In this document: positions 20,716-29,221 of the stretch, piece after piece
How positions within the stretch are numbered: position 1 is the first letter of the stretch
Layout: every line of letters starts with the position of its first letter
Origin: a virus
Strand: one strand, 5' to 3'
IMG/VR virus record: IMGVR_UViG_3300042463_001065
Coordinates: 48,068-112,067 of that record
Length of the DNA stretch: 64,000 nucleotides
Notes under the pieces: model-generated
The model's database searches: none
The model's input: only the letters and a program-made list of their open reading frames with translations
Told to the model about the DNA's origin: nothing
Program-made: the position numbers and the translations under genes

Positions 20716-22338
20716 ATGCCAGGATACAGTGCAAATACATGTGATATTATAACTTTGTACCCTTTAGGGGTGACTTGTAGTACTATTAGTGCTTTTACAC
20801 CATTTACAGTTGATGGTGTTGCTTCATTAATCATTACAGGAGGAACACCTCCATATAGTGTGACTTGGGAAAACGGAGCACAAACACAATTTTTGGCTGG
20901 TGTCGCTGCCGGTGATTATACCGCAACAGTAACTGATTATTATGGAGATTTTACAGCAACAACCACATGTACCGTCCCTTATAGTACGTTTTATTTAGAG
21001 GAGTTCTATGATTGTAATGACTTTAATAATAAACTATACTATGTTGCTAATTTAGAAAACCAAACACAAACGGGAGTAACATTTACACTTAATTCTCAAC
21101 TTGGTTGTTGGATATCTAACGGCCTTATATTGTATTCTGGTCAAAGTTATTATAATTATAATGTTATAACAACATCAGGACCATTTTTAAACTGTACCGA
21201 TTGTTTACCGATCACACCACAACTTGAAAACACATCAGGGTTATGTCTAACATCACAAATAATTACACCCGGTTTACCACCAACAATTGCAACAACACAA
21301 TACCAATTTTATTCTGCTAATACTATAAATAATTACCCTTCTTGGACAAGTAATACATTAACTATGTATTATAATAATAGTGCAACACAATGGATGATTT
21401 CAGGTTGGACTCAAACGGGTATACCACTTTTACAATCAACACTTTCCCCACCAATTGGTATATGGACGTATAACGGACCAGGAACTGCGATTGTGACACA
21501 AGGTGATTGTGTAAGTAGTTTTGACATTACAACTAGCACAATCAACCCAACTTGTGAAGGGGTTAGTAACGGTAAAATTGTTGTAAATTCAGTTGTTGGG
21601 GGTACTTCTCCATACACATATTCAATAAATGGAATAACTTTTCAAATATCAAACATATTTTTAGGTTTGGCTGATGGAACATATACGGTTTATGTAAAAG
21701 ATTTGATTGGTAATATTAGTACAAAACTAGTGACTTTATCAAATCAAAACCCAATAACAAATTACCAAGTAACGTTGAATTTAGTACCACCAAACCCAAC
21801 AGTAACAAACACATCAATCTCAAGAGAATGTACTTATAATTGGGAGGTATCAGTAACACCAACATTACCTGCAAACAGAGAAATAAACTTTACAATTATT
21901 CACACGTCAAGTTTATCTGGTGGAACTTCCTCTAATGCAGTTCCAACATTAACATATGTAGGAACAACAGGAACTACGGGTGGAGGACAATTTTTAACAT
22001 CTAACGTATCTCAAACAAGTAACACATCTCTCACTGTAGGATGTCACCCAATTTATTACACAACAGGAATTACAAGAATATACAGTGCAAAAATAGTTGG
22101 CACAGGTAAAGTGACTGGGCAAGTTTTTATGAAAGTTACAACACCAAACGGAAATGCGACTTGTGCACCATATGCTAAAATAAATGACACAATAACCGTA
22201 AATGGTACTATATTATTGAATAATGGTCCTTGCGAAACAGTAATACCACCAATAAATACTTTGACTTTTGGTGTCTCAAAACAAGCAAATACTGTTTACT
22301 ACGGTTTAGGTGGAGGTATAGGGGTTGGTAACATATGA
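20716..22338 (+). CDS. Adhesin-like fibre with SprB-type repeats
   Basis: This 540-residue protein has SprB-like repeats near residues 25-90 (GGTPPYSVTWENG, then AGDYTATVTDYYG) and 275-340 (GGTSPYTYSING, then LADGTYTVYVKDLIGN). The middle contains FYSANTINNYPSW-type segments and several Cys. The C-terminal region (~350-540) is a Thr/Asn-rich beta domain. It resembles the 918-residue adhesin but lacks a Thr-Pro stalk. A role in receptor binding is inferred. Its stop overlaps the next gene, a putative sugar transferase, by 4 nt. Confidence 0.8.
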   Translation: MPGYSANTCDIITLYPLGVTCSTISAFTPFTVDGVASLIITGGTPPYSVTWENGAQTQFLAGVAAGDYTATVTDYYGDFTATTTCTVPYSTFYLEEFYDCNDFNNKLYYVANLENQTQTGVTFTLNSQLGCWISNGLILYSGQSYYNYNVITTSGPFLNCTDCLPITPQLENTSGLCLTSQIITPGLPPTIATTQYQFYSANTINNYPSWTSNTLTMYYNNSATQWMISGWTQTGIPLLQSTLSPPIGIWTYNGPGTAIVTQGDCVSSFDITTSTINPTCEGVSNGKIVVNSVVGGTSPYTYSINGITFQISNIFLGLADGTYTVYVKDLIGNISTKLVTLSNQNPITNYQVTLNLVPPNPTVTNTSISRECTYNWEVSVTPTLPANREINFTIIHTSSLSGGTSSNAVPTLTYVGTTGTTGGGQFLTSNVSQTSNTSLTVGCHPIYYTTGITRIYSAKIVGTGKVTGQVFMKVTTPNGNATCAPYAKINDTITVNGTILLNNGPCETVIPPINTLTFGVSKQANTVYYGLGGGIGVGNI

Positions 22339-23189
22339 TAAAAAGAGCAGTTTATTCTTTATGGACAAAACCTATGAACGGTAAAACCGTAGGGTTTAAT
22401 ACTGAAAAAAATTTAATAGAGTGTTTTGCTTTATCGTTACATTATACAAAAAAATGGTTTGATGAGGTGTATTTAGTTACCGATTTTGAAGGTAAAGACT
22501 TAGTTGAAAAGTATGGTTTGTCTTTTGATAATATTGATACAAGTTTGGAACATGCTATGATGGGTATTTATGAAAACCATTGGTCATTAGGAAAAATTTA
22601 TGCGTGCAAACTACAAAAAGAACCTTTTATACATATAGATATTGACGTTATATTATTCAAACCACTTCCGGATAAATTTTTAAAATCAGATGCTGCTTTT
22701 CAAAACTTAGAAACTGAGTCACAAAAATATTGGTATAAATGGTTATTAGATCATGCTGAAAAAAATTATACAAGTAAACCAAAATGGTTTGATACCGAAA
22801 AAGTCAAAGCATATAATTGCGGAGTTATTGCGTTCAATAAATTAGACGTAATACAAGAATGGTGGACGGAATCGTTAAATTACATAAAATTTTTAGACGA
22901 GTCAAAGTTTAACTACGATCACCATTTATCTTGTTTAATATATGAGCAATTTTGTATATATTGTATTTGTAAATTTTATAAATATAACGTTGATTTATTA
23001 ACGTTTTATGGTGAAAGTCATGAAAAATATATGGGAACTATTTCCGAAGAATTGGCAAAAAAATTAGGATATACTCACCTAATAGCTGCAAGTAAAAGAG
23101 ACCCACTCATAGAAAAAAAAATAAAAAATAGACTTTTAGAAGAGGGAATTACGATTAAAAAAAATAACAAAGATTTAAGTATTTATTAG
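22335..23189 (+). CDS. Putative glycosyltransferase (GT-A-like)
   Basis: This 284-residue protein starts within the stop of the preceding fibre gene (ATGA). It has FIHIDIDVILFKPLP near residue 95, a DxD motif on a strand as in GT-A sugar transferases, then AYNCGVIAFNK near residue 160, which fits the conserved NxG region of such enzymes. There is no signal peptide. As the third transferase-like gene inside the fibre cluster and coupled to a fibre gene, it is a candidate for modifying that fibre. Substrate is unknown. Confidence 0.7.
   Translation: MIKRAVYSLWTKPMNGKTVGFNTEKNLIECFALSLHYTKKWFDEVYLVTDFEGKDLVEKYGLSFDNIDTSLEHAMMGIYENHWSLGKIYACKLQKEPFIHIDIDVILFKPLPDKFLKSDAAFQNLETESQKYWYKWLLDHAEKNYTSKPKWFDTEKVKAYNCGVIAFNKLDVIQEWWTESLNYIKFLDESKFNYDHHLSCLIYEQFCIYCICKFYKYNVDLLTFYGESHEKYMGTISEELAKKLGYTHLIAASKRDPLIEKKIKNRLLEEGITIKKNNKDLSIY
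23179..23186 (+). promoter_or_regulatory. Late-type A+T motif TATTTATT
   Basis: The motif lies in the last codons of the transferase gene, 4 nt before the ATG at 23191 of the next structural gene. It fits the recurring late-type element. Confidence 0.35.
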
Positions 23190-23190
23190 T

Positions 23191-25377
23191 ATGTCATACA
23201 TTATTAAAACAACAAGTGGTTTAATTAATACAATTTTAACTGACGCCGCAAGAAAAAAGATTTCACAAGGTAAATTTGACATTTCCTATTTTCAAGTAGG
23301 AGATAGTGAAGTTTGTTATAATAGTATTACAAATCAAAACTACGTTGAATTAAATGTTTTGGCACCACAATATAATGCGGACAATTTAGTACCAGCCCCT
23401 GAATATAATAGATTAAACGTTAAATACCCACTTTTTGTTGATCCAAATTCAGGTAGTACTTTTGGTATTCCTTATGATTCGTCTTTTGTTGACAACATTT
23501 ACAACTCGGCAGCACCAAGAGGATTTTTCACAGGAAATACATTATACACATCATCTGCGTATACAATCAATCCCAACTTTACAATATCAAACACCAATTT
23601 AACATCAGGTAATACTATTGTAATTTCTGCAAATACTGTTGATGTAACGGTATCAGGAACTGTAACACCTGGTATGTTTATGACTTTGTTTACGGGTGGA
23701 TATAGTCCTATGACTGCAAGTACACCTATGTTTACATATGTGGTAGTTGGTGTAACGGGAGACACTTCATCAGCAACAACAGTAACGATAGAATTGGATA
23801 GACAAGTACCTAATTTTTCTACGATGGGTTATAGTGGAAATAGTAACATTGTTTTTTATCCATCAGGTATGACTGTAATTTATGATTCAGTAACACCTGA
23901 ACCATATTGGGCAACAAACGTATTTAATTTTGAAACAAACTGCGATGTTTCACAATCAGACGTAAAAGTTTGGAATATGAACATTCCTTGGACTGAATCA
24001 CCGGCAGGGGTCTTTAATAATACTAACCAAGATTTTAATCTATATAGCGGTAGAACCTATGTCGGAACAAAAGAATATTTAGGTTATAAAACAAACGCAG
24101 GTCAAGTAGATACTGGTTCAGTATATTTTAATAACTCATTAGGTGATAAAATTACAGTACCACCATCAGACCAAAAGGCGATCGCAATAGTTCATTATAC
24201 AAATCAATCAATAGATAATTTTTATGGTGAAAAGTTTGCACAACAGGAATATGATCCTGCAAATCCAGGAGCAACAGGACAAGCAAGAAATCTTAAAATT
24301 GGTTTGCCATGGTTAATGTGGCATAAAAATCCAGATAAAACCATTGGTGAATATTTCTTTACTGACCCAAGTGGATTTACACCGGATTTGTTTCAAACGT
24401 ATTACATAAAATCTAAACGAAGTGCTGATTTTAATAATCCGGGAATTAGATACTATAACCTTTGGGACACACATGTAACATCAACAGGATACCCAAATAG
24501 AGTTGGAAAAGTATTTCCTGATTTGAAAATGGTGGTTTTTGATGATGATGAAATTGTTGCATCATTAAATTACAAGACAAACCGAAGTTGGACGTTACCA
24601 GCGCCTAAAGTAGGTACAATAATACCAAATGCCTGTGACGGTGTTCTTGGAGACACTGAAGGGTTACTTAGTGCAAATACCGAACAGGTTTTTGTTACTT
24701 ATAGGTTTAATAGTAGTGCATTTACAAACACATTACACTGTAATTATTATACAAACATAACTCCGATTTTATATGACCCAACACAATCAACATATAATAT
24801 ATTTTTAAAATTTGGTAACGAATTTCCATTTTTACAATCAAACAATTTAACAGTACCATCAGGATTTACTGCTAATGAAATGAAAGTTCTAGTTCAAAAA
24901 ACAAGTACAGGAACTACAAGACCGGTTGCAACACAATGGAGAGAAATTGATGTTATGTCTCAATTATCAGGTTATTCGGTAAATGGATTTATTACTTTAA
25001 GCGGTTTAACTGGCACAACATTCCAAATAACAAAAGATATGTATGATAACGCACCAACATATAATTTAGCAAATTACATTGATTTACCAACACTTAATCA
25101 ATCAGGAGTAACTTTAAATTTTGGTGGGGAATACTATTTTTATGGAACATTACAGACAGATATTCAAGCAACAATTTATGTTATGAATTATCTTTGTAAT
25201 TTAGGACAGACACAGTTTTTAAAATCATCAAATCCGACATGGGATGGAATAACACCTCCTTACATAACCGAAGTTGGGCTTTACAATGCAGATAAAGAAC
25301 TTATGGTTATTTCTAAGATACAATCTCCACAAAAAAGACAGGGGATTCAACAGTATCCTGTTAAACTTGATTTTTAA
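23191..25377 (+). CDS. Large tail/fibre structural protein
   Basis: This 728-residue protein begins MSYIIKTTSGLINTILTD and continues with SYFQVGDSEV, a start reminiscent of tail-fibre or baseplate-attachment proteins with a collar-like N-terminus. I cannot name the family with certainty. The rest is Thr/Asn/Tyr-rich beta-type sequence without membrane segments. It closes the structural block. The next gene, six bases on, belongs to DNA metabolism. Confidence 0.72.
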   Translation: MSYIIKTTSGLINTILTDAARKKISQGKFDISYFQVGDSEVCYNSITNQNYVELNVLAPQYNADNLVPAPEYNRLNVKYPLFVDPNSGSTFGIPYDSSFVDNIYNSAAPRGFFTGNTLYTSSAYTINPNFTISNTNLTSGNTIVISANTVDVTVSGTVTPGMFMTLFTGGYSPMTASTPMFTYVVVGVTGDTSSATTVTIELDRQVPNFSTMGYSGNSNIVFYPSGMTVIYDSVTPEPYWATNVFNFETNCDVSQSDVKVWNMNIPWTESPAGVFNNTNQDFNLYSGRTYVGTKEYLGYKTNAGQVDTGSVYFNNSLGDKITVPPSDQKAIAIVHYTNQSIDNFYGEKFAQQEYDPANPGATGQARNLKIGLPWLMWHKNPDKTIGEYFFTDPSGFTPDLFQTYYIKSKRSADFNNPGIRYYNLWDTHVTSTGYPNRVGKVFPDLKMVVFDDDEIVASLNYKTNRSWTLPAPKVGTIIPNACDGVLGDTEGLLSANTEQVFVTYRFNSSAFTNTLHCNYYTNITPILYDPTQSTYNIFLKFGNEFPFLQSNNLTVPSGFTANEMKVLVQKTSTGTTRPVATQWREIDVMSQLSGYSVNGFITLSGLTGTTFQITKDMYDNAPTYNLANYIDLPTLNQSGVTLNFGGEYYFYGTLQTDIQATIYVMNYLCNLGQTQFLKSSNPTWDGITPPYITEVGLYNADKELMVISKIQSPQKRQGIQQYPVKLDF

Positions 25378-25383
25378 TTATAT

Positions 25384-25989
25384 ATGGAAGAAAAAAGAGA
25401 TTTAAAGAACACACCTAAAGTTCTTGGACTTGACATATCCACCAAAACGATTGGTTGGAGTCTTTTTGACATAAAAACTCAAGAATTATTGGAACTTACT
25501 CATTTTTCTCCGGTGATAAAACCAAAACCCGAAGATAAAATTGAAGAATTACTATTAAAAGTAGTTGCATTTGAAGAAAAACTAATCAACTATAAAAATT
25601 TAGGAATTACTAAAGTTGTTATTGAAGAACCATTACTTAACTCAAATAATGTTTGGACGGTAGGTACGTTACTAAGATACAATTCTATGATTACAAAATC
25701 AATTTATGACATTTTAGGAATAATACCATCATACATTTCAACCTATAATTCTAGAAAATTTGCATGGCCTGATTTTGTTCAAGTAAACAATAAAGGAAAA
25801 TTTGTATTATTTGGTGGTTTACCAAAAGATGTTGATAAAAAAGAATTAATTTGGAAAAAAGTATCTGACAAAGAACCACAAATCACTTGGCACTATACAA
25901 AAAACAACACACTTAAAAAAGAATGTTTTGATATGGCGGATTCTTATACTTGTGTTTTAGGTTATATGAAACAAGAAAAGATTTGGTAA
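25384..25989 (+). CDS. RuvC-like Holliday-junction resolvase
   Basis: This 201-residue protein has the RNase H-fold pattern of RuvC-type nucleases. GLDISTKTIGWSLFD supplies the first Asp near residue 16, VVIEEPLL supplies Glu near residue 79, and CFDMADSYTCVLGY near the C-terminus supplies the last acidic residues. Length is close to RuvC's usual ~170-200. It probably cuts branched DNA before packaging or during recombination, working with the gp46/gp47-like pair downstream. It lies between the structural and replication blocks. Confidence 0.85.
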   Translation: MEEKRDLKNTPKVLGLDISTKTIGWSLFDIKTQELLELTHFSPVIKPKPEDKIEELLLKVVAFEEKLINYKNLGITKVVIEEPLLNSNNVWTVGTLLRYNSMITKSIYDILGIIPSYISTYNSRKFAWPDFVQVNNKGKFVLFGGLPKDVDKKELIWKKVSDKEPQITWHYTKNNTLKKECFDMADSYTCVLGYMKQEKIW

Positions 25990-26014
25990 TCACAGTTTTT
26001 TTTATTTTATTGTA

Positions 26015-26026
26015 TATTTATTAATA
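26015..26026 (+). promoter_or_regulatory. Late-type A+T motif TATTTATTAATA
   Basis: The motif is 10 nt before the ATG of the leader-bearing gene at 26037, the only leader gene inside the DNA-metabolism block. It contains TATTAATA, one mismatch from the T4 late consensus. Confidence 0.45.
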
Positions 26027-26036
26027 AAATAAAATT

Positions 26037-26438
26037 ATGAAAAGAATTATTAGATTAACAGAATCAGATCTTACAAGAATCGTAAGACGAGTTATTAGTG
26101 AACAAACATTAACCCCTAAATCAGATATGATTGGAAAAACATTTAAATTGAATGGTAAAATGTGTAAAGTTGAAAAGGCGTTACAATTACCAAACGATGG
26201 AGGTGTTTTGATTTTACCAGACATGGCTAGTGGTTGTAGAAAAAATAACGGTGTAGTTGGTATGGAAAAAGGATATATTTATTTAGGTAGTGGTAATTCA
26301 GTTATGAGTATGTTTGAGTGGGATACAACAACAAATAATTGGAAGGATCTTGGAGAAGGAGAATTATCTGAACCTAGAAATCCATTAGGTAGTATTGCAT
26401 TTGTAACTACGGAATCTTATAGAAGAAGAAACTATTAA
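26037..26438 (+). CDS. Leader-bearing small protein, probably packed in the virion
   Basis: This 133-residue protein begins with the basic amphipathic leader MKRIIRLTESDLTRIVRR, ending VISE-Q near residue 22. The body (~23-133) has no recognised family; FKLNGKMCKVEKALQLP and MEKGYIYLGSG are its clearest segments. The leader DNA is nearly identical to that at 60050. By analogy with T4 capsid-targeting sequences, cleavage after ISE is predicted. The gene has its own late-type motif and a strong terminator, so it is a single-gene unit. The body's function is unknown. Confidence 0.8.
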   Translation: MKRIIRLTESDLTRIVRRVISEQTLTPKSDMIGKTFKLNGKMCKVEKALQLPNDGGVLILPDMASGCRKNNGVVGMEKGYIYLGSGNSVMSMFEWDTTTNNWKDLGEGELSEPRNPLGSIAFVTTESYRRRNY

Positions 26439-26460
26439 ATAAAAGAAATTTAAAATTATT

Positions 26461-26488
26461 AACCCACCCCATAAAGGTGGGTTTTTTG
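26461..26488 (+). terminator. Rho-independent terminator
   Basis: AACCCACC and GGTGGGTT form an 8-bp stem around a 7-nt loop (CCATAAA), followed by a T run. It closes the leader-protein gene at 26037. Confidence 0.9.
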
Positions 26489-26491
26489 TTG

Positions 26492-26522
26492 TTTGACTAT
26501 TCACCCTTATTTCTTATCTTTT
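26492..26522 (+). promoter_or_regulatory. Bacteroidota-type promoter (TTTG-N19-TATCTTTT)
   Basis: TTTG at 26492-26495, a 19-nt spacer, and TATCTTTT at 26515-26522 fit the -33/-7 pattern. The primase ATG starts exactly 4 nt later, which implies a leaderless or near-leaderless mRNA. Confidence 0.7.
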
Positions 26523-26526
26523 ATGT

Positions 26527-27447
26527 ATGAAAGAAGAGTCACTATTAGTTGACCTTATTGAGAATATTTTTGGTGAACCGAAAAACGTAAATGAATATAG
26601 TGGTCAAATATCTGTTGACTGCCCAGTTTGTTCCTATGAGATAAAAGGTTTATCAAAAACCGATGGTAAGGGAAATTTAGAAATAAATTATTTTAATCAC
26701 ATTTATAAATGCTGGAGTTGTTCTGAAACACACGACACTCACGGGCATTTGGGTAGGTTAATTGAACAGTTTGGATCAAAAAAAGATAAAAAAACATATA
26801 ATCTCATCAGACCTGATAAGGTAGAAAAAAAACAAAAAGTATATAAAGAGTTAGAATTACCAAAAGAGTATAAAAAGTTTGAGGAAATACACCCACTACA
26901 CGTACCAAGAAAAGAGGCGTTTAATTACCTTAAAAAAAGAGGTATAACTCAAGAAACAATAGATAAGTATAATATTGGTCTTTGTGTTGAGGGTGATTAT
27001 GCCGGTCGTATTATTGTTCCGTCATTTAATAAAAAGGGAGAGTTAAACTTTTTTGTATCAAGGTCGTGGAACCCAAAATCAAAATTAAAATACAAAAATC
27101 CTGAAGCAGCCAAAGACTTCCTTATATTTAACGAAAGTTTAATTGATTGGAAAAAAGACATATACCTTGTTGAGGGTGTGTTTGATTCTTTCTTTTTAGA
27201 CAATTCAATTGCATTGTTAGGTAAATACGTTAATGATAATCTATGGGAAAAATTATACGAAAAGGCAAAAAAAGATATAATTGTTTGTCTTGATGGAGAC
27301 GCATTTGAAGATGCTAAAAATATATACGACAAATTAAACGGAGGAAAACTTTATGGTAGGGTTAAGTTGATGAAACTACCAAAAGATAAAGACGTTTGCG
27401 ACCTAAGAGGTCAAATAAACGAATACATAGTAGAAGAAAAAGAATGA
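26527..27447 (+). CDS. DnaG-type DNA primase (zinc finger plus TOPRIM)
   Basis: This 306-residue protein has a zinc-binding domain at ~28-75 (CPVC, then CWSC; a His-rich stretch HDTHGHLG follows) and a TOPRIM region at ~205-275: YLVEGVFDSFFL gives the Glu motif and VCLDGDAFEDA the DxD motif. The order matches DnaG, but it is about half the bacterial length and has no helicase part; phage primases are often this short. It would make RNA primers for lagging-strand synthesis. It overlaps the next gene by 4 nt and starts right after a Bacteroidota-type promoter. Confidence 0.88.
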   Translation: MKEESLLVDLIENIFGEPKNVNEYSGQISVDCPVCSYEIKGLSKTDGKGNLEINYFNHIYKCWSCSETHDTHGHLGRLIEQFGSKKDKKTYNLIRPDKVEKKQKVYKELELPKEYKKFEEIHPLHVPRKEAFNYLKKRGITQETIDKYNIGLCVEGDYAGRIIVPSFNKKGELNFFVSRSWNPKSKLKYKNPEAAKDFLIFNESLIDWKKDIYLVEGVFDSFFLDNSIALLGKYVNDNLWEKLYEKAKKDIIVCLDGDAFEDAKNIYDKLNGGKLYGRVKLMKLPKDKDVCDLRGQINEYIVEEKE

Positions 27448-28310
27448 ACTTAAAAGAAATAGCAAAAGAAATACGAGATATCTTATCAGAAAGACAAAAA
27501 GAGTTAGAATTAACTTTTGAAGAAGATAAACATAGATACACCATGAAAGATATTGATGGAACAATCAGAGATGATTTTCCGTCCGTATCAAAAGTAATGA
27601 AGTTATTTTATGATGATTTTCCCACTGAGGAAGCAGCAAGAAATAAGGCAAAAGGAGATCCATACGTTATGCAAACACTACTTGCAGAATGGGAAGAGGC
27701 CGGTAGAATATCAACCAATATGGGAAGTAGAGTCCATTATGAATTGGAGATTGAAACAATCAAAAGACATGGAATCAAAAAAGAGGTTAGACAACCACTT
27801 TATGAGTGTGATATGGCTATGATTATGAAAGGTGATCGTATGATTAAGGCGGGTTATAAGTTTTTGAAACTCATGGAAGATAGAGGTGCCGTCCTATTAG
27901 ATACTGAGATAGTTTTAGGTCATCCGGAGTTAGGGTATACCGGTCAACCCGATAAAGTTTGGTTAATGTTTAATAAACTAAAAACAGGGTTTGGTATTGT
28001 TATTACCGATTGGAAAACCAATAAAAAGAAAAACATGGAATCTAACGACTACACAAAACCAATGAGAGAACCATTTAAATACCTACCAAACAACGCTCTT
28101 GGTCACTACAACACACAACTACCTTTATATGGGAAGGTGTTATTAAAAATGTTGGAAGGAACAAAATATGGTGATATTCCATTTTATGGTTGTGTAATTG
28201 TTCACTTAACGGAAGAACAAGATTTTACCGAGTATAGAGTAGAAAGAAAGGTAATTGATGAGATAATAAACATGGATATTAAAGAACGTTTGACAAACTT
28301 AAAAAATTAA
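27444..28310 (+). CDS. PD-(D/E)XK exonuclease-like protein
   Basis: I take ATG 27444, which overlaps the primase stop as ATGA, giving 288 residues. GYTGQPDKVW and ITDWKTNKKKN near residues 167-195 form the PD...DxK catalytic core, and YNTQLPLYGKVL near residue 218 supplies the QxxxY motif typical of RecB/Cas4-like nucleases. A role in phage recombination or DNA processing is inferred, fitting the primase and gp46/gp47-like neighbours. No Fe-S cysteine cluster is visible, so Cas4 itself is unlikely. Confidence 0.82.
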   Translation: MNLKEIAKEIRDILSERQKELELTFEEDKHRYTMKDIDGTIRDDFPSVSKVMKLFYDDFPTEEAARNKAKGDPYVMQTLLAEWEEAGRISTNMGSRVHYELEIETIKRHGIKKEVRQPLYECDMAMIMKGDRMIKAGYKFLKLMEDRGAVLLDTEIVLGHPELGYTGQPDKVWLMFNKLKTGFGIVITDWKTNKKKNMESNDYTKPMREPFKYLPNNALGHYNTQLPLYGKVLLKMLEGTKYGDIPFYGCVIVHLTEEQDFTEYRVERKVIDEIINMDIKERLTNLKN

Positions 28311-28318
28311 ACTATAAT
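28290..28318 (+). promoter_or_regulatory. Exact E. coli-like -35/-10 sequence
   Basis: TTGACA at 28290-28295 and TATAAT at 28313-28318 are separated by 17 nt and lie just before the small gene at 28324. In an A+T-rich genome this can occur by chance, and Bacteroidota sigma factors prefer TAnnTTTG. Confidence 0.3.
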
Positions 28319-28323
28319 GTAAT

Positions 28324-28443
28324 ATGAAACCAGAGATAACAATTGCTTGGTGGTATAATACCACTTGGGATAAAGAAGTAGGAAAAATAAAAGTAAAATA
28401 TAAAACAAAATGGAAGAAATCATCAAACCAAAAATCAATCTAA
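28324..28443 (+). CDS. Small basic protein, 39 residues
   Basis: The frame encodes MKPEITIAWWYNTTWDKEVG and a Lys-rich tail. It starts 14 nt after the nuclease gene and overlaps the next gene by 34 nt. A good start position and filling of an otherwise empty gap support it, but the length is short and no homologue is recognised. Confidence 0.45.
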   Translation: MKPEITIAWWYNTTWDKEVGKIKVKYKTKWKKSSNQKSI

Positions 28444-28625
28444 GAGATCAACCAACCATTGATTGTGAAAAATGTAAATCAACATTCTTTAAAGAAGTCA
28501 CCATGTTAAAAAGAGTACCAAAACTATTAACCGGAAGTCCAGAAGATACTATTGTACCATTCCCAACTTATATGTGTAATGATTGTGGAAACGTAAATGA
28601 AGACTTTAAATTATTTGATAAGTAA
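28410..28625 (+). CDS. Small zinc-ribbon protein
   Basis: This 71-residue protein has two Cys pairs, CEKC near residue 20 and CNDC near residue 55, spaced like a four-Cys zinc ribbon. There is no further motif. It overlaps the next small gene as TAATG within a chain of tiny genes between the nuclease and the gp47-like gene. It could bind nucleic acid or another protein. Confidence 0.7.
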   Translation: MEEIIKPKINLRDQPTIDCEKCKSTFFKEVTMLKRVPKLLTGSPEDTIVPFPTYMCNDCGNVNEDFKLFDK

Positions 28626-28771
28626 TGGAAATAGGTAAGATGACCATAAGTGAAGCGTATCCTCACCTTAAAGTGATTGCTAATGCTTATGGATTAAAAT
28701 TGAACAGATCTAAAGAATTTAAGTTTGCTAGAATTATTTTAGCAAATCTTTATAATCGTGAATTAATATAA
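28625..28771 (+). CDS. Small helical protein, 48 residues
   Basis: The frame encodes MEIGKMTISEAYPHLKVIA and a C-terminal helix ending NLYNRELI. Its ATG shares a base with the upstream stop, and 4 nt separate it from the next gene; this close packing is the main support. Its function is unknown. Confidence 0.6.
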   Translation: MEIGKMTISEAYPHLKVIANAYGLKLNRSKEFKFARIILANLYNRELI

Positions 28772-28775
28772 AATT

Positions 28776-28976
28776 ATGGGAAAAAAATTAGTATGGTATG
28801 AATCTTACACAACAATCTGTAAGTATTCTACAGAGTTAACAGATGAAGAAGCAAAACTTTTTGAAGAAGATGAAGAGAAGTTTTACGAAGAAGTGGACTT
28901 TAGGGGTGACCAAGAATTAGAGTGGGATAAAATCCAAGACGAAGATGAATATGATTTTAGTATTGAGGAGGATTAA
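28776..28976 (+). CDS. Small acidic protein, 66 residues
   Basis: It begins MGKKLVWYESYTTICKYS and then becomes very acidic, with many Glu/Asp to the end. Such small acidic phage proteins often bind and inhibit host proteins or mimic DNA, but nothing here proves it. It is spaced 2 nt from the next gene. Confidence 0.65.
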   Translation: MGKKLVWYESYTTICKYSTELTDEEAKLFEEDEEKFYEEVDFRGDQELEWDKIQDEDEYDFSIEED

Positions 28977-28978
28977 AT

Positions 28979-29221
28979 ATGACACACAAAGAATTTTATA
29001 TATGGTTAGATGGATTTATGACCAATAGACGTTGGACAGCTATTCAACAGATTGATATTGAAACCATTCAAGAAAAAATGCACGAAGTTAAAGATGTTGA
29101 CCCTTTTTTCCCGAACCCTAAAATTAACGTACCTAGATTTGAACCAGTACCAATACCCCCAAACCCATTCAAAGACGATGGATATGATGATTTAGGGAGA
29201 CCACCAAAAATTGTAATGTAA
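28979..29221 (+). CDS. Small protein with Pro-rich tail, 80 residues
   Basis: The first ~45 residues look helical (FYIWLDGFMTNRRWTAIQQ), and the second half is Pro/Asn-rich (VPIPPNPFKDDGYDDLG). I recognise no family. The stop overlaps the start of the gp47-like gene, so it is probably co-translated with it. Confidence 0.65.
   Translation: MTHKEFYIWLDGFMTNRRWTAIQQIDIETIQEKMHEVKDVDPFFPNPKINVPRFEPVPIPPNPFKDDGYDDLGRPPKIVM

Noticed and set aside
26037-26438. Export signal peptide as explanation for the LTESDL leader
   Set aside because: The leader has charged residues throughout and no hydrophobic core, so Sec export is unlikely.
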